Source: Stenotrophomonas rhizophila
Lineage (GTDB): Bacteria; Pseudomonadota; Gammaproteobacteria; Xanthomonadales; Xanthomonadaceae
Direction: 5' to 3'
NCBI RefSeq assembly: GCF_001704155.1
Contig: NZ_CP016294.1
Span: 2,973,501 to 3,037,500, forward strand
Length of the DNA: 64,000 nucleotides
Shown: in pieces, positions 18,071 through 26,933 of the stretch
Layout: each line of letters begins with the position of its first letter
Position numbering within the stretch: the stretch's first letter is position 1
The notes under the pieces: generated by a model
Database searches by the model: none
Told to the model about the DNA's origin: nothing
The model's input: the letters and a program-made list of their open reading frames with translations, nothing else
Translations under genes and position numbers: made by a program

Positions 18071-19676
18071 CGCGAAGAATGGCCTGTGCCGCGTTGTGTC
18101 CCGGCGCGCCGGTGACGCCGCCACCCGGATGCGTCCCCGAACCGCACAGGTACAGGCCCGGCAGGGCACCGCGGTAGTCGGCCTGTCCCAGCATCGGCCG
18201 GGCGCTGAACAGCTGGTTGAGGCTGAGCGCGCCATGGAAGATGTCGCCGCCGATCAGCCCGAAGGTGCGCTCAAGATCCAGCGGACTGAGCGCCTGCCGG
18301 CCCAGCACCAATGCGCTGAATCCCGGCGCGTGCTTCTCGACCGTTGCGATCATCAGGTCGGCCACTTCGTCGCGGTGGTCATCCCAGCTGCGCCCGCCGG
18401 AAAGCACCGGGGCCACGTGCTGGCAGAACAGGCTGGCCACGTGCTGGCCGGGCGGCGCCAGCGAATCGTCCAGCGTACTCGGGATCAGCATTTCCACGAT
18501 TGGTTCGCGTGACCAGCCGTGCTGGCGCGCATCGCGGTAGGCGCGGTCCATGTAAGCCAGCGTGGGCGCCATGATGATGCCGGCCGTGAGGTGGTCCCCT
18601 GCCCCGGGCAGCACGGAGAACGAGGGCAGGCCGGACAGCGCGACGTTCATGCGGAACGTGCCTGAACCGCAGCGCCAGTTCGCCATGCGCTCGCGGGTGG
18701 CCAGTGGCACCTCCCCAGGCGCGAGCAGCTGTTCGTACAACAGCTTGGGATTGACATTGGCCACCACCCTGCGGGCGCGGATGACGTCGCCCTGCAGCGT
18801 TTCCACCCCTACCGCGCGGCCCTGCTCGACGACGACCCTGCGCACGCCGCTGTCGGTACGGATGCTCGCCCCGGCGGCGATGGCCGAGCGCGCCATCGCC
18901 TGGGTGATGGCGCCCATGCCGCCGATGGCGTGGCCCCAGGCGCCCTTCACTCCGTTGCTCTCGCCAAAGGCGTGGTGCAGCAGCACGTAGGCCGAGCCGG
19001 GCGCCTCCGGGCTGGCGTAGTTGCCCACGATGCCGTCGAACCCGAACAGCGCCTTGATCGGCTCGCTCTCGAACCAGCGGTCCAGGTATTCCGAGGCCGA
19101 GATGGTGAACAGGTCCAGCAGTTCCTGGCGCAACGCCGGCGCCAGCCCATGCAGCCGCCTGCCGAGCTGGCCGGCCTGCCACAGCGCCGGCAGCTGGGTC
19201 AGCCAATGGCCTTCCCCCACGTTGGGCGGCGCCTGCAGCGCAAGATCGCGCAGCACATCGGCGAATGCCTCCAGGCGCTGCTCGAAGGCCGGCAGGCGCT
19301 CGGCATCACGTGCGGAAAAGCGCGCCACCTCCGAGCGGGTCAGCCCGGCACCGGCCAACAGGTAATCGCCGTCCAGCGGCAGGAAGTTGTTGATCCGCCG
19401 CGGCACCACCCGCAGCCCGTGCTCGGCCAGCGCCAAGGCCTGGATGATGCGCGGCTGCAGCAGCGACACCGTATAGGAAGCCACCGAATTGCAGAAACCG
19501 GGATGGAACTCCTCGGTGACCGCCGCCCCGCCCACTACCGGCCGCCGTTCCAGCACCAGCACCCGCTGCCCGGCCCGGGCCAGGTAGGCCGCGCAGACCA
19601 GGCCGTTGTGCCCGCCGCCGATGATGACTGCATCCCAAGCACGCGTCGTTGAAGTGTCCATGCTCGCTGTATACAT
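18066..19676 (-). CDS. FAD-dependent NAD(P)-binding oxidoreductase, CrtI/PYROXD2-like
   Basis: This 536-residue flavoprotein resembles the phytoene desaturase-like family. The N-terminal Rossmann motif is AVIIGGGHNGLVCAAYLARAGQ, followed by the second-glycine region GGAAVTEEFHPGF. The C-terminal FAD motif is LYLCGSGTHPGGGVTGAPGHNAA. No carotenoid genes are nearby and the sequence looks more like the PYROXD2-type group than true CrtI, so the substrate is unknown. I chose the ATG giving MYTASMDTS because GAAGG lies 4-5 nt upstream; a GTG 12 nt earlier and an ATG 15 nt later are alternatives. Confidence 0.85.
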   Translation of the reverse strand: MYTASMDTSTTRAWDAVIIGGGHNGLVCAAYLARAGQRVLVLERRPVVGGAAVTEEFHPGFCNSVASYTVSLLQPRIIQALALAEHGLRVVPRRINNFLPLDGDYLLAGAGLTRSEVARFSARDAERLPAFEQRLEAFADVLRDLALQAPPNVGEGHWLTQLPALWQAGQLGRRLHGLAPALRQELLDLFTISASEYLDRWFESEPIKALFGFDGIVGNYASPEAPGSAYVLLHHAFGESNGVKGAWGHAIGGMGAITQAMARSAIAAGASIRTDSGVRRVVVEQGRAVGVETLQGDVIRARRVVANVNPKLLYEQLLAPGEVPLATRERMANWRCGSGTFRMNVALSGLPSFSVLPGAGDHLTAGIIMAPTLAYMDRAYRDARQHGWSREPIVEMLIPSTLDDSLAPPGQHVASLFCQHVAPVLSGGRSWDDHRDEVADLMIATVEKHAPGFSALVLGRQALSPLDLERTFGLIGGDIFHGALSLNQLFSARPMLGQADYRGALPGLYLCGSGTHPGGGVTGAPGHNAAQAILRE

Positions 19677-19780
19677 GACCTTCGACACCCTTGCAGGCCG
19701 GGCCAGCGGCGTATCGTCTGGCCCACGGCCCCCATCAGGGGGGCCTTCCTGAAAGATTCTTCGGCCCGGAGGCCATACTA

Positions 19781-21898
19781 GTGATCTCTCGTACTCCCAA
19801 GATTGTCCTGCTGACCCTGGCCGTTTCGGCCGCGCTGGTCGGCTGCGGCAAGAACGAAACCCCGGCTACGGACAGCGCGGCCTCCACCGCCACCCCGACC
19901 GCCGCCGCCCCGGCCGCCACCGAGTTCAAGCTCGACGAAGCCAAGCTGCCGGCCTACAACGCCTTCCACCCGTCCGACCTGGACAAGAGCCTGGACGCCT
20001 GCACCGCGTTCGGTGATTACGTGAACAGCAAGTGGCTGGCCGCCAATGAAATCCCGGGCGACCGCACCAGCTGGGGCGCCTTCACCATCCTGGACGAGCG
20101 CTCGGTCGCCGTGCAGCACCAGCTGGCCGAACAGGTCGCAGCGGTGAAGAACCCGACCGGCATCGAAAAGATCGTCGGCGACTTCTGGGCCACCGGCATG
20201 GACGAAGCCAAGATCAACGCGCAGGGCATCGAGCCGATCAAGGCTGACCTGGCGGCCATCGACGGCCTGCAGGACAAGGACGCCATCGCCAACTACCTGC
20301 GCACCACCGCCGCCAAGGGCGAAAACGTGCTGTTCGGGTTCGGTCCGGAAGCGGACTTCAAGAACTCCAGCATGAACATGGCTTACGCCAGCCAGGGCGG
20401 CCTGGGCCTGCCGGACACCACGTACTACACCGACGCCAAGAACGCCGACAAGCTCAAGGCCTACCAGGCGCACGTGGCCAAGGTGCTGGAACTGTCCGGC
20501 GTGGCCGCTGCCGACGCCGCCAAGCAGGCCGCGGACGTGGTCAAGTTCGAAACCCGCCTGGCCAAGGCCTCCAAGTCCAGCGAACAGCTCTCGCGCGATG
20601 TCTCGCTGTACTACAACCCGGTCACCGTGGCCGACGCCGACAAGCTGACCCCGAACTTCAGCTGGAGCCGGTTCTTCGAAGCGCAGGGCATTGCCGCGCC
20701 GGAGAAGTTCTCGCTGGCCATTCCCAGCTTCCACCAGGAAGTGAGCAAGGCGCTGGGCGACACCGACCCGTCGGTGTGGCGTTCGTACCTGCGCTTCCAC
20801 ACCGTGGATTCGGCGTCGCCGTTCCTGGCTGACACCTTCGCCCAGGAAAACTACGAGTTCTACGGCAAGACCCTCAACGGCCAGAAGGAAATGAAGCCGC
20901 GCTGGAAGCGCGTGCTGGGCACCATCGAAAACGATGCCGGTGAAGCCTTCGGCCAGCTGTACGTCAAGGTCGCCTTCTCGCCCGAGTCGAAGGCCAAGAT
21001 GGAAGAGCTGGTGAAGAACCTGGCCGCCGCGCTCAAGGAACGCATTCAGGGCCTGACCTGGATGAGCGATGAGACCAAGGCCAAGGCGATCGCCAAGTGG
21101 GAAACCTTCACCCCGAAGATCGGCTATCCGGACAAGTGGCGCGACTGGAGCGGCCTGAGCACCGGCCGTGACAGCTACTTCGGCAACGTGCGCGCGGCCA
21201 ACGAATTCAACTACAAGTTCGCGCTGGGCAAGATCGGCAAGCCGGTGGACAAGACCGAGTGGGGCATGACCCCGCAAACGGTCAACGCCTACTACAACCC
21301 GCTGCAGAACGAGATCGTGTTCCCGGCCGCCATCCTGCAGCCGCCGTTCTTCGACCCGAAGGCCGACGACGCGCTGAACTACGGCGGCATTGGTGCGGTG
21401 ATCGGCCACGAAATGACCCACGGCTACGACGACCAGGGCAGCCGCTTCGGGCCGACCGGCAACTTCGAGAACTGGTGGACCGATGCGGACACCAAGAACT
21501 TCAGCGGGCTGACCGGTAAGCTGGTGAACCAGTTCGACGGCTACAAGGTCGGCGACCAGGCGGTCAACGGCAAGCTGACCCTGGGCGAGAACATCGCCGA
21601 CCTGGGCGGCCTGGCCACTGCCTACGACGCCCTGCAGAAGGCCAGCGCCGGCAAGGAAGACCCGAAGGTGGACGGCTTCAGCCGCGACCAGCGCTTCTTC
21701 TTCAACTGGGCCACCGTGTGGCGCACCAAGTACACCCCGGAGAACGCCAAGGTCCGCCTGGCCACCGACCCGCACGCTCCGGCTGCGTTCCGTGCCATGG
21801 GCGCGCCGTCGAACCTGCCGACCTTCGCGGCCGCGTTCGAGTGCAAGCCGGGTACGCCGATGGTGCGCGCCGGCGACAAGCAGGTGGTGATCTGGTAA
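19781..21898 (+). CDS. M13-family metallopeptidase lipoprotein (PepO-like)
   Basis: This 705-residue neprilysin-family zinc peptidase starts at a GTG preceded by CGGAGG. A lipoprotein signal (LTLAVSAALVGC) anchors it, so it is probably periplasmic. The zinc site is complete: H543-E544-M-T-H547 (GHEMTHGYDD) with the third ligand E603 in GENIADLGG (D607 also kept). The substrate-binding NAYYNP and the segment EIVFPAAILQPPFF are present, and the C-terminus ends VVIW. It is the likely active partner of the diverged copy that follows. Confidence 0.95.
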   Translation: MISRTPKIVLLTLAVSAALVGCGKNETPATDSAASTATPTAAAPAATEFKLDEAKLPAYNAFHPSDLDKSLDACTAFGDYVNSKWLAANEIPGDRTSWGAFTILDERSVAVQHQLAEQVAAVKNPTGIEKIVGDFWATGMDEAKINAQGIEPIKADLAAIDGLQDKDAIANYLRTTAAKGENVLFGFGPEADFKNSSMNMAYASQGGLGLPDTTYYTDAKNADKLKAYQAHVAKVLELSGVAAADAAKQAADVVKFETRLAKASKSSEQLSRDVSLYYNPVTVADADKLTPNFSWSRFFEAQGIAAPEKFSLAIPSFHQEVSKALGDTDPSVWRSYLRFHTVDSASPFLADTFAQENYEFYGKTLNGQKEMKPRWKRVLGTIENDAGEAFGQLYVKVAFSPESKAKMEELVKNLAAALKERIQGLTWMSDETKAKAIAKWETFTPKIGYPDKWRDWSGLSTGRDSYFGNVRAANEFNYKFALGKIGKPVDKTEWGMTPQTVNAYYNPLQNEIVFPAAILQPPFFDPKADDALNYGGIGAVIGHEMTHGYDDQGSRFGPTGNFENWWTDADTKNFSGLTGKLVNQFDGYKVGDQAVNGKLTLGENIADLGGLATAYDALQKASAGKEDPKVDGFSRDQRFFFNWATVWRTKYTPENAKVRLATDPHAPAAFRAMGAPSNLPTFAAAFECKPGTPMVRAGDKQVVIW

Positions 21899-21923
21899 TC
21901 GTTCACGCGGTGGCGTGAAGCAG

Positions 21924-21956
21924 AAAGGCCCGGGATTTTCCCGGGCCTTTTTGTTT
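21924..21956 (+). terminator. Intrinsic terminator after the first M13 peptidase gene
   Basis: A 12-bp stem, AAAGGCCCGGGA / TCCCGGGCCTTT, with a TTT loop is followed by TTGTTT. The two M13 genes are therefore probably separate transcription units. Confidence 0.9.
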
Positions 21957-21988
21957 GCCCGGTTGCCGGCCAACGGCCGGGGCTACCG
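21957..21988. repeat. Degenerate GTAG/REP-like element
   Basis: TTGCCGGCC-AAC-GGCCGGGGCTAC forms a hairpin ending in CTAC. It resembles a worn SMAG-type copy next to the terminator. Confidence 0.4.
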
Positions 21989-22066
21989 TCGGCGTCGGTG
22001 AATGCCGCGTTTTCATGCGGGCTTGCTATAGTTCCGCGGTCTTCAATCCTCCTGGATTTGTTTCGC

Positions 22067-24076
22067 ATGCCCAACCTTCGTCCGCTTGCCATCGCCCTAG
22101 GCCTGGGCCTGGCCACCCTGGTCGTCACCGACGCCTCCGCCGCCCCGAAGAAGAAGGCCGCCAGCCGTGCGCCCGCCGTGAGCGCGCAGTGCAGCGACTT
22201 CCATGACGCCACCAATGCCGGCTGGCTGAAGGCCAACCCGGTGCCGCAGACCGGTGCCACCACCGCCATTGGCCAGCTCGCCGAGCGTACCCGCGTGCAG
22301 CAGCGCGAGCTGCTGGATGGCGCGATGAAGGCACCGCAGGGCAACGTGCAGAAGCTGCTGGGCGACTTCTGGGCCAGCGGCCTGGATGAAGCGGCCGTGG
22401 AAGCCGACGGCTCGGCCCCGATCGCGCCGCTGCTGACCCGCATCAACGCCATCAAGAAGGCCAAGGATGTGCCGGCCTCGATTGCCGCGCTGCACCAGGT
22501 CGGCATCCCGGTGGCCTTCAACTTCGCCCCGGACGTGGACCTGAAGGCGCTGGATCGCCACATCGGCTACTTCATGCAGGGCGGCATGGGCCTGCCCGAC
22601 CCGGCCTTCTACACCCGCACCGACGCCGATACCGTGGCGCTGATGGGCCGTTACCGTGCGTACGTGAAGCAGATCCTGGCCCTGACCGGCACCCCGGCCG
22701 ACAAGCTGGAGGCCGAATCGCAGGCGGTGATCGCGCTGGAAACCGAGCTGGCGCGCAATGCGCAGTCGCTGGCCGGCATCAACAACCCGTTCAACAACTA
22801 CGCGCCGATTTCCACCAAGGAACTCAACAGCCGCTTCCGCAACCTGCAGCTGGATGCGTTCCTGAAGGCGCAGGGCGTCAACGACGACCTGGTCTCGTTG
22901 TCCGACCCGGAGCTGTTCAAGGCGCTCGACGGCATGGTCACCCGGATCAAGCCGGACCAGTGGAAGGCCTATCTGCGCTGGCGCGTGGGCGATGCCATGG
23001 CCCCCTACCTGTCCAAGGCCTACCGCGATGCGGAGTTTGAATTCCGCGGCCGCGTGATCCGTGGCGAAACCATCGCCCCGGCCCGCTGGGAGCAGGTGCT
23101 GGATGCGATGAACGTGGCCGCCGGCCCGATGGTCGGCCGTGAATATGCCGCACGTTACCTGTCGGCCGACGATCGCCGCCAGGCCGCCGTGATCGTCGAC
23201 AAGATCCGCGAAACGCAGATCGAGGCGGTCAAGGCCAGCGGCTGGCTGAGCCCGGAAGCCAAGACCGAAGCACAGGCCAAGCTGGCCGCGCTGAAGATCG
23301 AGATCGGCACGCCGCTGCGCGACCTCGATTACAGCGTGCAGCCGATGGGCCGTGGCAGCTTCGGCGGCAACATGCTGATCGCCTCCACCTGGCGCCATCG
23401 CGAAGAAATGAAGCGCATCGGCAAAGGCAACGCCGACCGCCGCTGGGATGTGTTGCCGCAGCAGCCGGCACTGGCCTATGACATCGCGCAGAACCGCCTG
23501 ATCGTCACCGCCGCCGTGCTGCAGGGCCCGGTGTTCAATGCCAAGGCCGACAACGCCGACAAGTACGGCAGCTTCGGTGCGCTGGTTGCCCACGAACTGA
23601 ACCGTGCGATCGATGCCAAGGGTGCCCTGGTCGATTCCAAGGGCGAACTGCGCAGCTGGTGGACCCCGGCCGACAAGACCGCCTGGAACCTACTGGGCAA
23701 CCGCGTGGCCGCGCAGTACAGCAGCCTGGACTTCCCCGGCGTGAAGGGGGCCAAGGTCAATGGCGAACTGACCCGCGAAGAGAACCTGGCCGATCTGGCC
23801 GGCGTGGAACTGGCATGGGCGGCCTACCAGTCGGCCGAACCCGCCGCCAAGCCGGCCGCGCAGCAGGGCTTCTTCCGCGCCTGGGCCAGCCTGTGGCCGC
23901 AGCAGCTCTCGCCGGGCGAAGCCGCGCAGCGGTTGACCGCGGACACGCTGGCCCCGGGCAAGTGGCGCACCAACGTGCCGCTGTCCAACCTGCCCGCCTT
24001 CGGTGCCACCTTCAGCTGCAAGCCGGGACAGCCGATGCAGCGCGTGGACAGCGACCAGATCAAGATCTGGCGCTGA
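22067..24076 (+). CDS. M13-family peptidase-like protein with a degenerate zinc site
   Basis: This 669-residue secreted protein (signal peptide MPNLRPLAIALGLGLATLVVTDASA) is a tandem paralogue of the preceding M13 peptidase. The family fold is clear: residues DFHDATNAGWLKANPVP, GGMGLPDPAFYTR and PLSNLPAFGATFSCKPGQPM align with the first copy. At the zinc site, however, HExxH reads H509-E510-L-N-R513, so the second zinc histidine is arginine. The third ligand E572 (EENLADLAG) remains, and NAYY is replaced by LAYD. It is probably inactive as a zinc peptidase and may bind peptides or regulate. The start ATG lies just before the signal peptide; the longer frame adds a charged, non-signal stretch. 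Confidence 0.9.
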   Translation: MPNLRPLAIALGLGLATLVVTDASAAPKKKAASRAPAVSAQCSDFHDATNAGWLKANPVPQTGATTAIGQLAERTRVQQRELLDGAMKAPQGNVQKLLGDFWASGLDEAAVEADGSAPIAPLLTRINAIKKAKDVPASIAALHQVGIPVAFNFAPDVDLKALDRHIGYFMQGGMGLPDPAFYTRTDADTVALMGRYRAYVKQILALTGTPADKLEAESQAVIALETELARNAQSLAGINNPFNNYAPISTKELNSRFRNLQLDAFLKAQGVNDDLVSLSDPELFKALDGMVTRIKPDQWKAYLRWRVGDAMAPYLSKAYRDAEFEFRGRVIRGETIAPARWEQVLDAMNVAAGPMVGREYAARYLSADDRRQAAVIVDKIRETQIEAVKASGWLSPEAKTEAQAKLAALKIEIGTPLRDLDYSVQPMGRGSFGGNMLIASTWRHREEMKRIGKGNADRRWDVLPQQPALAYDIAQNRLIVTAAVLQGPVFNAKADNADKYGSFGALVAHELNRAIDAKGALVDSKGELRSWWTPADKTAWNLLGNRVAAQYSSLDFPGVKGAKVNGELTREENLADLAGVELAWAAYQSAEPAAKPAAQQGFFRAWASLWPQQLSPGEAAQRLTADTLAPGKWRTNVPLSNLPAFGATFSCKPGQPMQRVDSDQIKIWR

Positions 24077-24100
24077 GTGAAACGTTGATGGATTGAATGA

Positions 24101-24125
24101 GGGCGCCCCCAGGGGCGCCCTTTTT
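24101..24125 (+). terminator. Intrinsic terminator after the second M13-family gene
   Basis: GGGCGCCCC-CA-GGGGCGCCC is followed by TTTTT. Confidence 0.9.
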
Positions 24126-24132
24126 CATGCAC

Positions 24133-24159
24133 GTAGAGCCACGCAGGGCGTGGCTCTAC
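24133..24159. repeat. Complete SMAG-type element (GTAG...CTAC hairpin)
   Basis: GTAGAGCCACGC-AGG-GCGTGGCTCTAC is a perfect 12-bp inverted repeat with GTAG/CTAC ends. It matches the description of Stenotrophomonas maltophilia GTAG repeats. It overlaps the 3' end of the DUF4166 gene and supplies its TAG stop codon on the minus strand. Confidence 0.8.
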
Positions 24160-25814
24160 GCGCTGGGCTGCAGCCAGCCCCGGTAATTCACGATCAACCC
24201 CACCCCGGGTGCGGCGATCTCCACGTTGAACACGAACCGGCCGTCCACTTCGGTTTCGAACGTGTTGCCCCTGGGCAGCAGCGCCTTCGGCAGCGGCACG
24301 CCCAGGCAGGACCACCGCCGCGGCACCAGCAGCAACCGCTCGCCTTCCACTACCAGCGCCAACGCGACCTCGATCACCCCGAAGCGCTCCACCAGCAGCG
24401 CATCGTTGCGCCCTGTCCCGCGCCGTTGCCACGAGTTGAACCGGCGACCGCCAAAGTCACGCGTCCAGCGCTCGATGCCCTGCTCCGGCATTAAGGTCAC
24501 GGTGACCGGTACATCGGCGCCCGCTTCCGGAAAACCGATCACCGCCGCCACCAGGCGTGACACCAACCCGGTGCCACGACTCACCTGCGCTGTACCGCTC
24601 CAGCGATGCTGCCCGGACATGTCGTGCAGCGCCTGCACCTGCGCAGGCAGCGCATCGTAGGCACTGGCCAGCACCTGCCGGTACAGGCTGGCGCCGGCAT
24701 CGTCGCTGCGGAAACCGGTGTGGATCGCGCGCCCCTCGAACAGCGCGTGGTAGTCGGTAAGTTCCAGCGCCCGGGTCGCGGGCCGCGCACCGGGCAACGG
24801 CCGCTCACCCGCCAGCAGCTTGCGGATCACCGCTTCGATCGCCATGGATGGAATGTAAGGGCCGTCATCGCCTTCGGCGAGCAGGTGCCAGCTCAGCGTG
24901 GTGGGCGCCCCGTCGCGCATGCCCTGCGCGCGCACGTACATCCCACCCCGGTGCTCGCCAAACTTCATCAGGTTCAACACGCGGTAGAACAATGGCGAGA
25001 GCGGCTCCAGCGACGGCAGGGTAAAGCGCGCACGCGCCCTGGCCAGCAGGTTGAGCACGCGGTGCAGTACTTCCGGCACCGGGCCGGCGCCCATCCAGAT
25101 GTCGGTCAGGGTCGGGTGTTCGGGCGGAATCACCTGCAGGTCGGGCACGTCCACCAGCGAGAAGTGCAGGTTGCGCAGCGGCAGCCGGCCCGGCACCGCG
25201 ATGGTGAACCGCCGGCTTTCTGCAAGGCCGCGCCCATGACCAGGTTGGCCACCGCGCTGCAGCTTCACCGGCGCCCCGGCATAGCCCACCACCGCGCGCA
25301 TCACGTTCAGACCGATGCCCGCATACGGTGATGGTGCGATACCCCCCTCAACGGATACCAGGTCCATGCGCTGCGCCATCTCGCGCAGCACCGCTGCGGT
25401 CAGGACGGGGAAGCTGCTGACCCCGGACAGCACGAAAACACCGGCCGCCCTCGCCTGCGCATCGAACCGGGCGACGCCGAACACGAAATCGGCCGCGTCG
25501 GCAAAGTCGAGGTAATCGATGCCTGCTGCGATGCATGCCTCGATCACGTTATAGCGGTGTTCGCCATAGTCCTGGAAGGGTCCGGAGGCATCCACCACCA
25601 GTGCGGGCTGCTCGGCCCCAAGCACGGCTTCAATGCGCTGCCGCTCCACCACCACCGGGTGCACGCGCGGCGCACCGGCGTAGCTGGCACAGAACGCCTG
25701 GGCAGCGTCCAGGTTGCGGCCGCAGATCAACAGCTCGATGTCCGGCAGGTCCGACAACAACCGGGCCAGTCGTCCACCGAAGACGCCATACCCGCCCAGA
25801 ATCAGGATCTTCAT
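24156..25814 (-). CDS. Saccharopine dehydrogenase-like NAD(P)-binding protein with C-terminal DUF4166
   Basis: This 552-residue two-domain protein has an N-terminal Rossmann fold (MKILILGGYGVFGGRLARLL) of the saccharopine dehydrogenase/trans-acting enoyl reductase type. The segment ALVVDASGPFQDYGEHRYNVIEACIAAG is typical of the former. The C-terminal ~170 residues match DUF4166, seen in fusions of this kind. The reaction is unknown. An AGGGAGGG site lies about 7 nt before the ATG. Its TAG stop lies inside the SMAG repeat at 24133-24159. Confidence 0.8.
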   Translation of the reverse strand: MKILILGGYGVFGGRLARLLSDLPDIELLICGRNLDAAQAFCASYAGAPRVHPVVVERQRIEAVLGAEQPALVVDASGPFQDYGEHRYNVIEACIAAGIDYLDFADAADFVFGVARFDAQARAAGVFVLSGVSSFPVLTAAVLREMAQRMDLVSVEGGIAPSPYAGIGLNVMRAVVGYAGAPVKLQRGGQPGHGRGLAESRRFTIAVPGRLPLRNLHFSLVDVPDLQVIPPEHPTLTDIWMGAGPVPEVLHRVLNLLARARARFTLPSLEPLSPLFYRVLNLMKFGEHRGGMYVRAQGMRDGAPTTLSWHLLAEGDDGPYIPSMAIEAVIRKLLAGERPLPGARPATRALELTDYHALFEGRAIHTGFRSDDAGASLYRQVLASAYDALPAQVQALHDMSGQHRWSGTAQVSRGTGLVSRLVAAVIGFPEAGADVPVTVTLMPEQGIERWTRDFGGRRFNSWQRRGTGRNDALLVERFGVIEVALALVVEGERLLLVPRRWSCLGVPLPKALLPRGNTFETEVDGRFVFNVEIAAPGVGLIVNYRGWLQPSA

Positions 25815-25850
25815 GCGTGCGCCCTCCCTGGCCAATGCTGTTCTACGCGA

Positions 25851-26522
25851 TCACTTCACGCTGCGCAGGTGGTTGGGCCGCTTCGGGCCACCCGGCGGGC
25901 GCCGGTTGAATGGCGGCTGCCCCCGCCAGTAGCGGATCAGCAGCCAGCCGAACAACATGCCGCCCAGGTGGGCGAAGTGGGCCACGCCCGGTTGCCAACC
26001 GGTGGCGCCGAGCACGAGTTCCATCACGCCGAACACGATCACGAAGGTGCGTGCCTTCATCGGAATGGGCGGGAACAGCAGCATCACGCGCTGGTTGGGG
26101 AACAGCATGCCGTAGGCCAGCAACAGGCCGAACACGCCGCCGGATGCGCCCAGCACGGTGGCCGGGTCGGCGATCATGGCCCCCACGGCCAGCTGGCACA
26201 GGCCGGCACCGGCCACGCACACCAGGTAATAGGTCAGGAAGCGCTTCTCGCCCCAGGTCTGCTCCAGCGGCGCACCGAACATGAAGAGCGCCAGCATGTT
26301 GAAGAACAGGTGCCCGAAGCTGCCATGCAGGAACCCATAGGTGAGCAGCTGCCACGGCTGGAAATTGCCACCCGGCGAGAACGGGTCGAAGCCACCGCGC
26401 AGCGGTTGCAGCATGAACGGCTCGAACGTGCCATTGCCGAGCAGGAACGGCTGCTGCAGCAGGAACAGCACGATGTTGGCGATCAACAGTGCCTTGGTGA
26501 CGGTGGGCAGTCGCGGGAACAT
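25851..26522 (-). CDS. Rhomboid-family intramembrane serine protease
   Basis: This 223-residue integral membrane protein cleaves substrate transmembrane helices. The catalytic dyad is S127 in VLGASGGVFG and H185 in AHFAHLGG. The conserved GFLHGSFGHLFFNM segment (63-76) of the rhomboid fold is also present, with six predicted helices. The C-terminal tail is basic and proline-rich (RRPPGGPKRPNHLRSVK). AAGGAT lies 7 nt upstream of the ATG; a longer form with MMGAVPKDAP is possible but less likely. The natural substrate is unknown. Confidence 0.93.
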   Translation of the reverse strand: MFPRLPTVTKALLIANIVLFLLQQPFLLGNGTFEPFMLQPLRGGFDPFSPGGNFQPWQLLTYGFLHGSFGHLFFNMLALFMFGAPLEQTWGEKRFLTYYLVCVAGAGLCQLAVGAMIADPATVLGASGGVFGLLLAYGMLFPNQRVMLLFPPIPMKARTFVIVFGVMELVLGATGWQPGVAHFAHLGGMLFGWLLIRYWRGQPPFNRRPPGGPKRPNHLRSVK

Positions 26523-26558
26523 GGGGGCATCCTTTGGAACCGCGCCCATCATAACGGG

Positions 26559-26933
26559 CTAGCCCGGTCCCCACACCGCCGCGTCCAGGTCATCGCCGCT
26601 GCCACGCGGCATGTGCTTGACCCGCCCGCGCTCCATCACCACCCCTTCGGCGCGCAGCCGCTGGTTCTGCTCGCGCCAGCCACGCGAGCCTTCCGGCATC
26701 GCGATGCGCCCGTCCGAGCGCAGCACCCGGTGCCAGGGCAGGTCCGGATCGTCGTTCATGCCCAGCACCCGTGCGGTCAGTCGTGCCCGGCCCGGCAGCC
26801 CGGCCTTGGCGGCCACCTGGCCGTAGCCCATTACCTGCCCGCGCGGAATGGCCCGGATCACCGCCAGGATGCGCTCGCGCGCCTGGGCGGCAGCGTCCAC
26901 CGCGTCGTCGGACGGCGACGCGGGTTTGTTCAC
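26559..26933 (-). CDS. Alkyltransferase-like protein (ATL; MGMT-related, no active cysteine)
   Basis: This 124-residue protein resembles the DNA-binding domain of O6-methylguanine-DNA methyltransferase. The active-site motif PCHRV is PWHRV, with W67 in place of the cysteine, which is the defining feature of ATL proteins. The flipping arginine region ARLTARVLG and the VMGYGQVAAKAGLPG helix-turn-helix are kept. ATLs bind O6-alkylguanine and hand it to nucleotide excision repair without repairing it. The GTG start overlaps the stop of the EamA gene as GTGA, so the two are coupled. Confidence 0.88.
   Translation of the reverse strand: MNKPASPSDDAVDAAAQARERILAVIRAIPRGQVMGYGQVAAKAGLPGRARLTARVLGMNDDPDLPWHRVLRSDGRIAMPEGSRGWREQNQRLRAEGVVMERGRVKHMPRGSGDDLDAAVWGPG

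Noticed and set aside
18066..19676. True carotenoid phytoene desaturase (crtI)
   Set aside because: There are no crtB, crtE or crtY neighbours and the sequence is nearer the general CrtI/PYROXD2-like oxidoreductase group.
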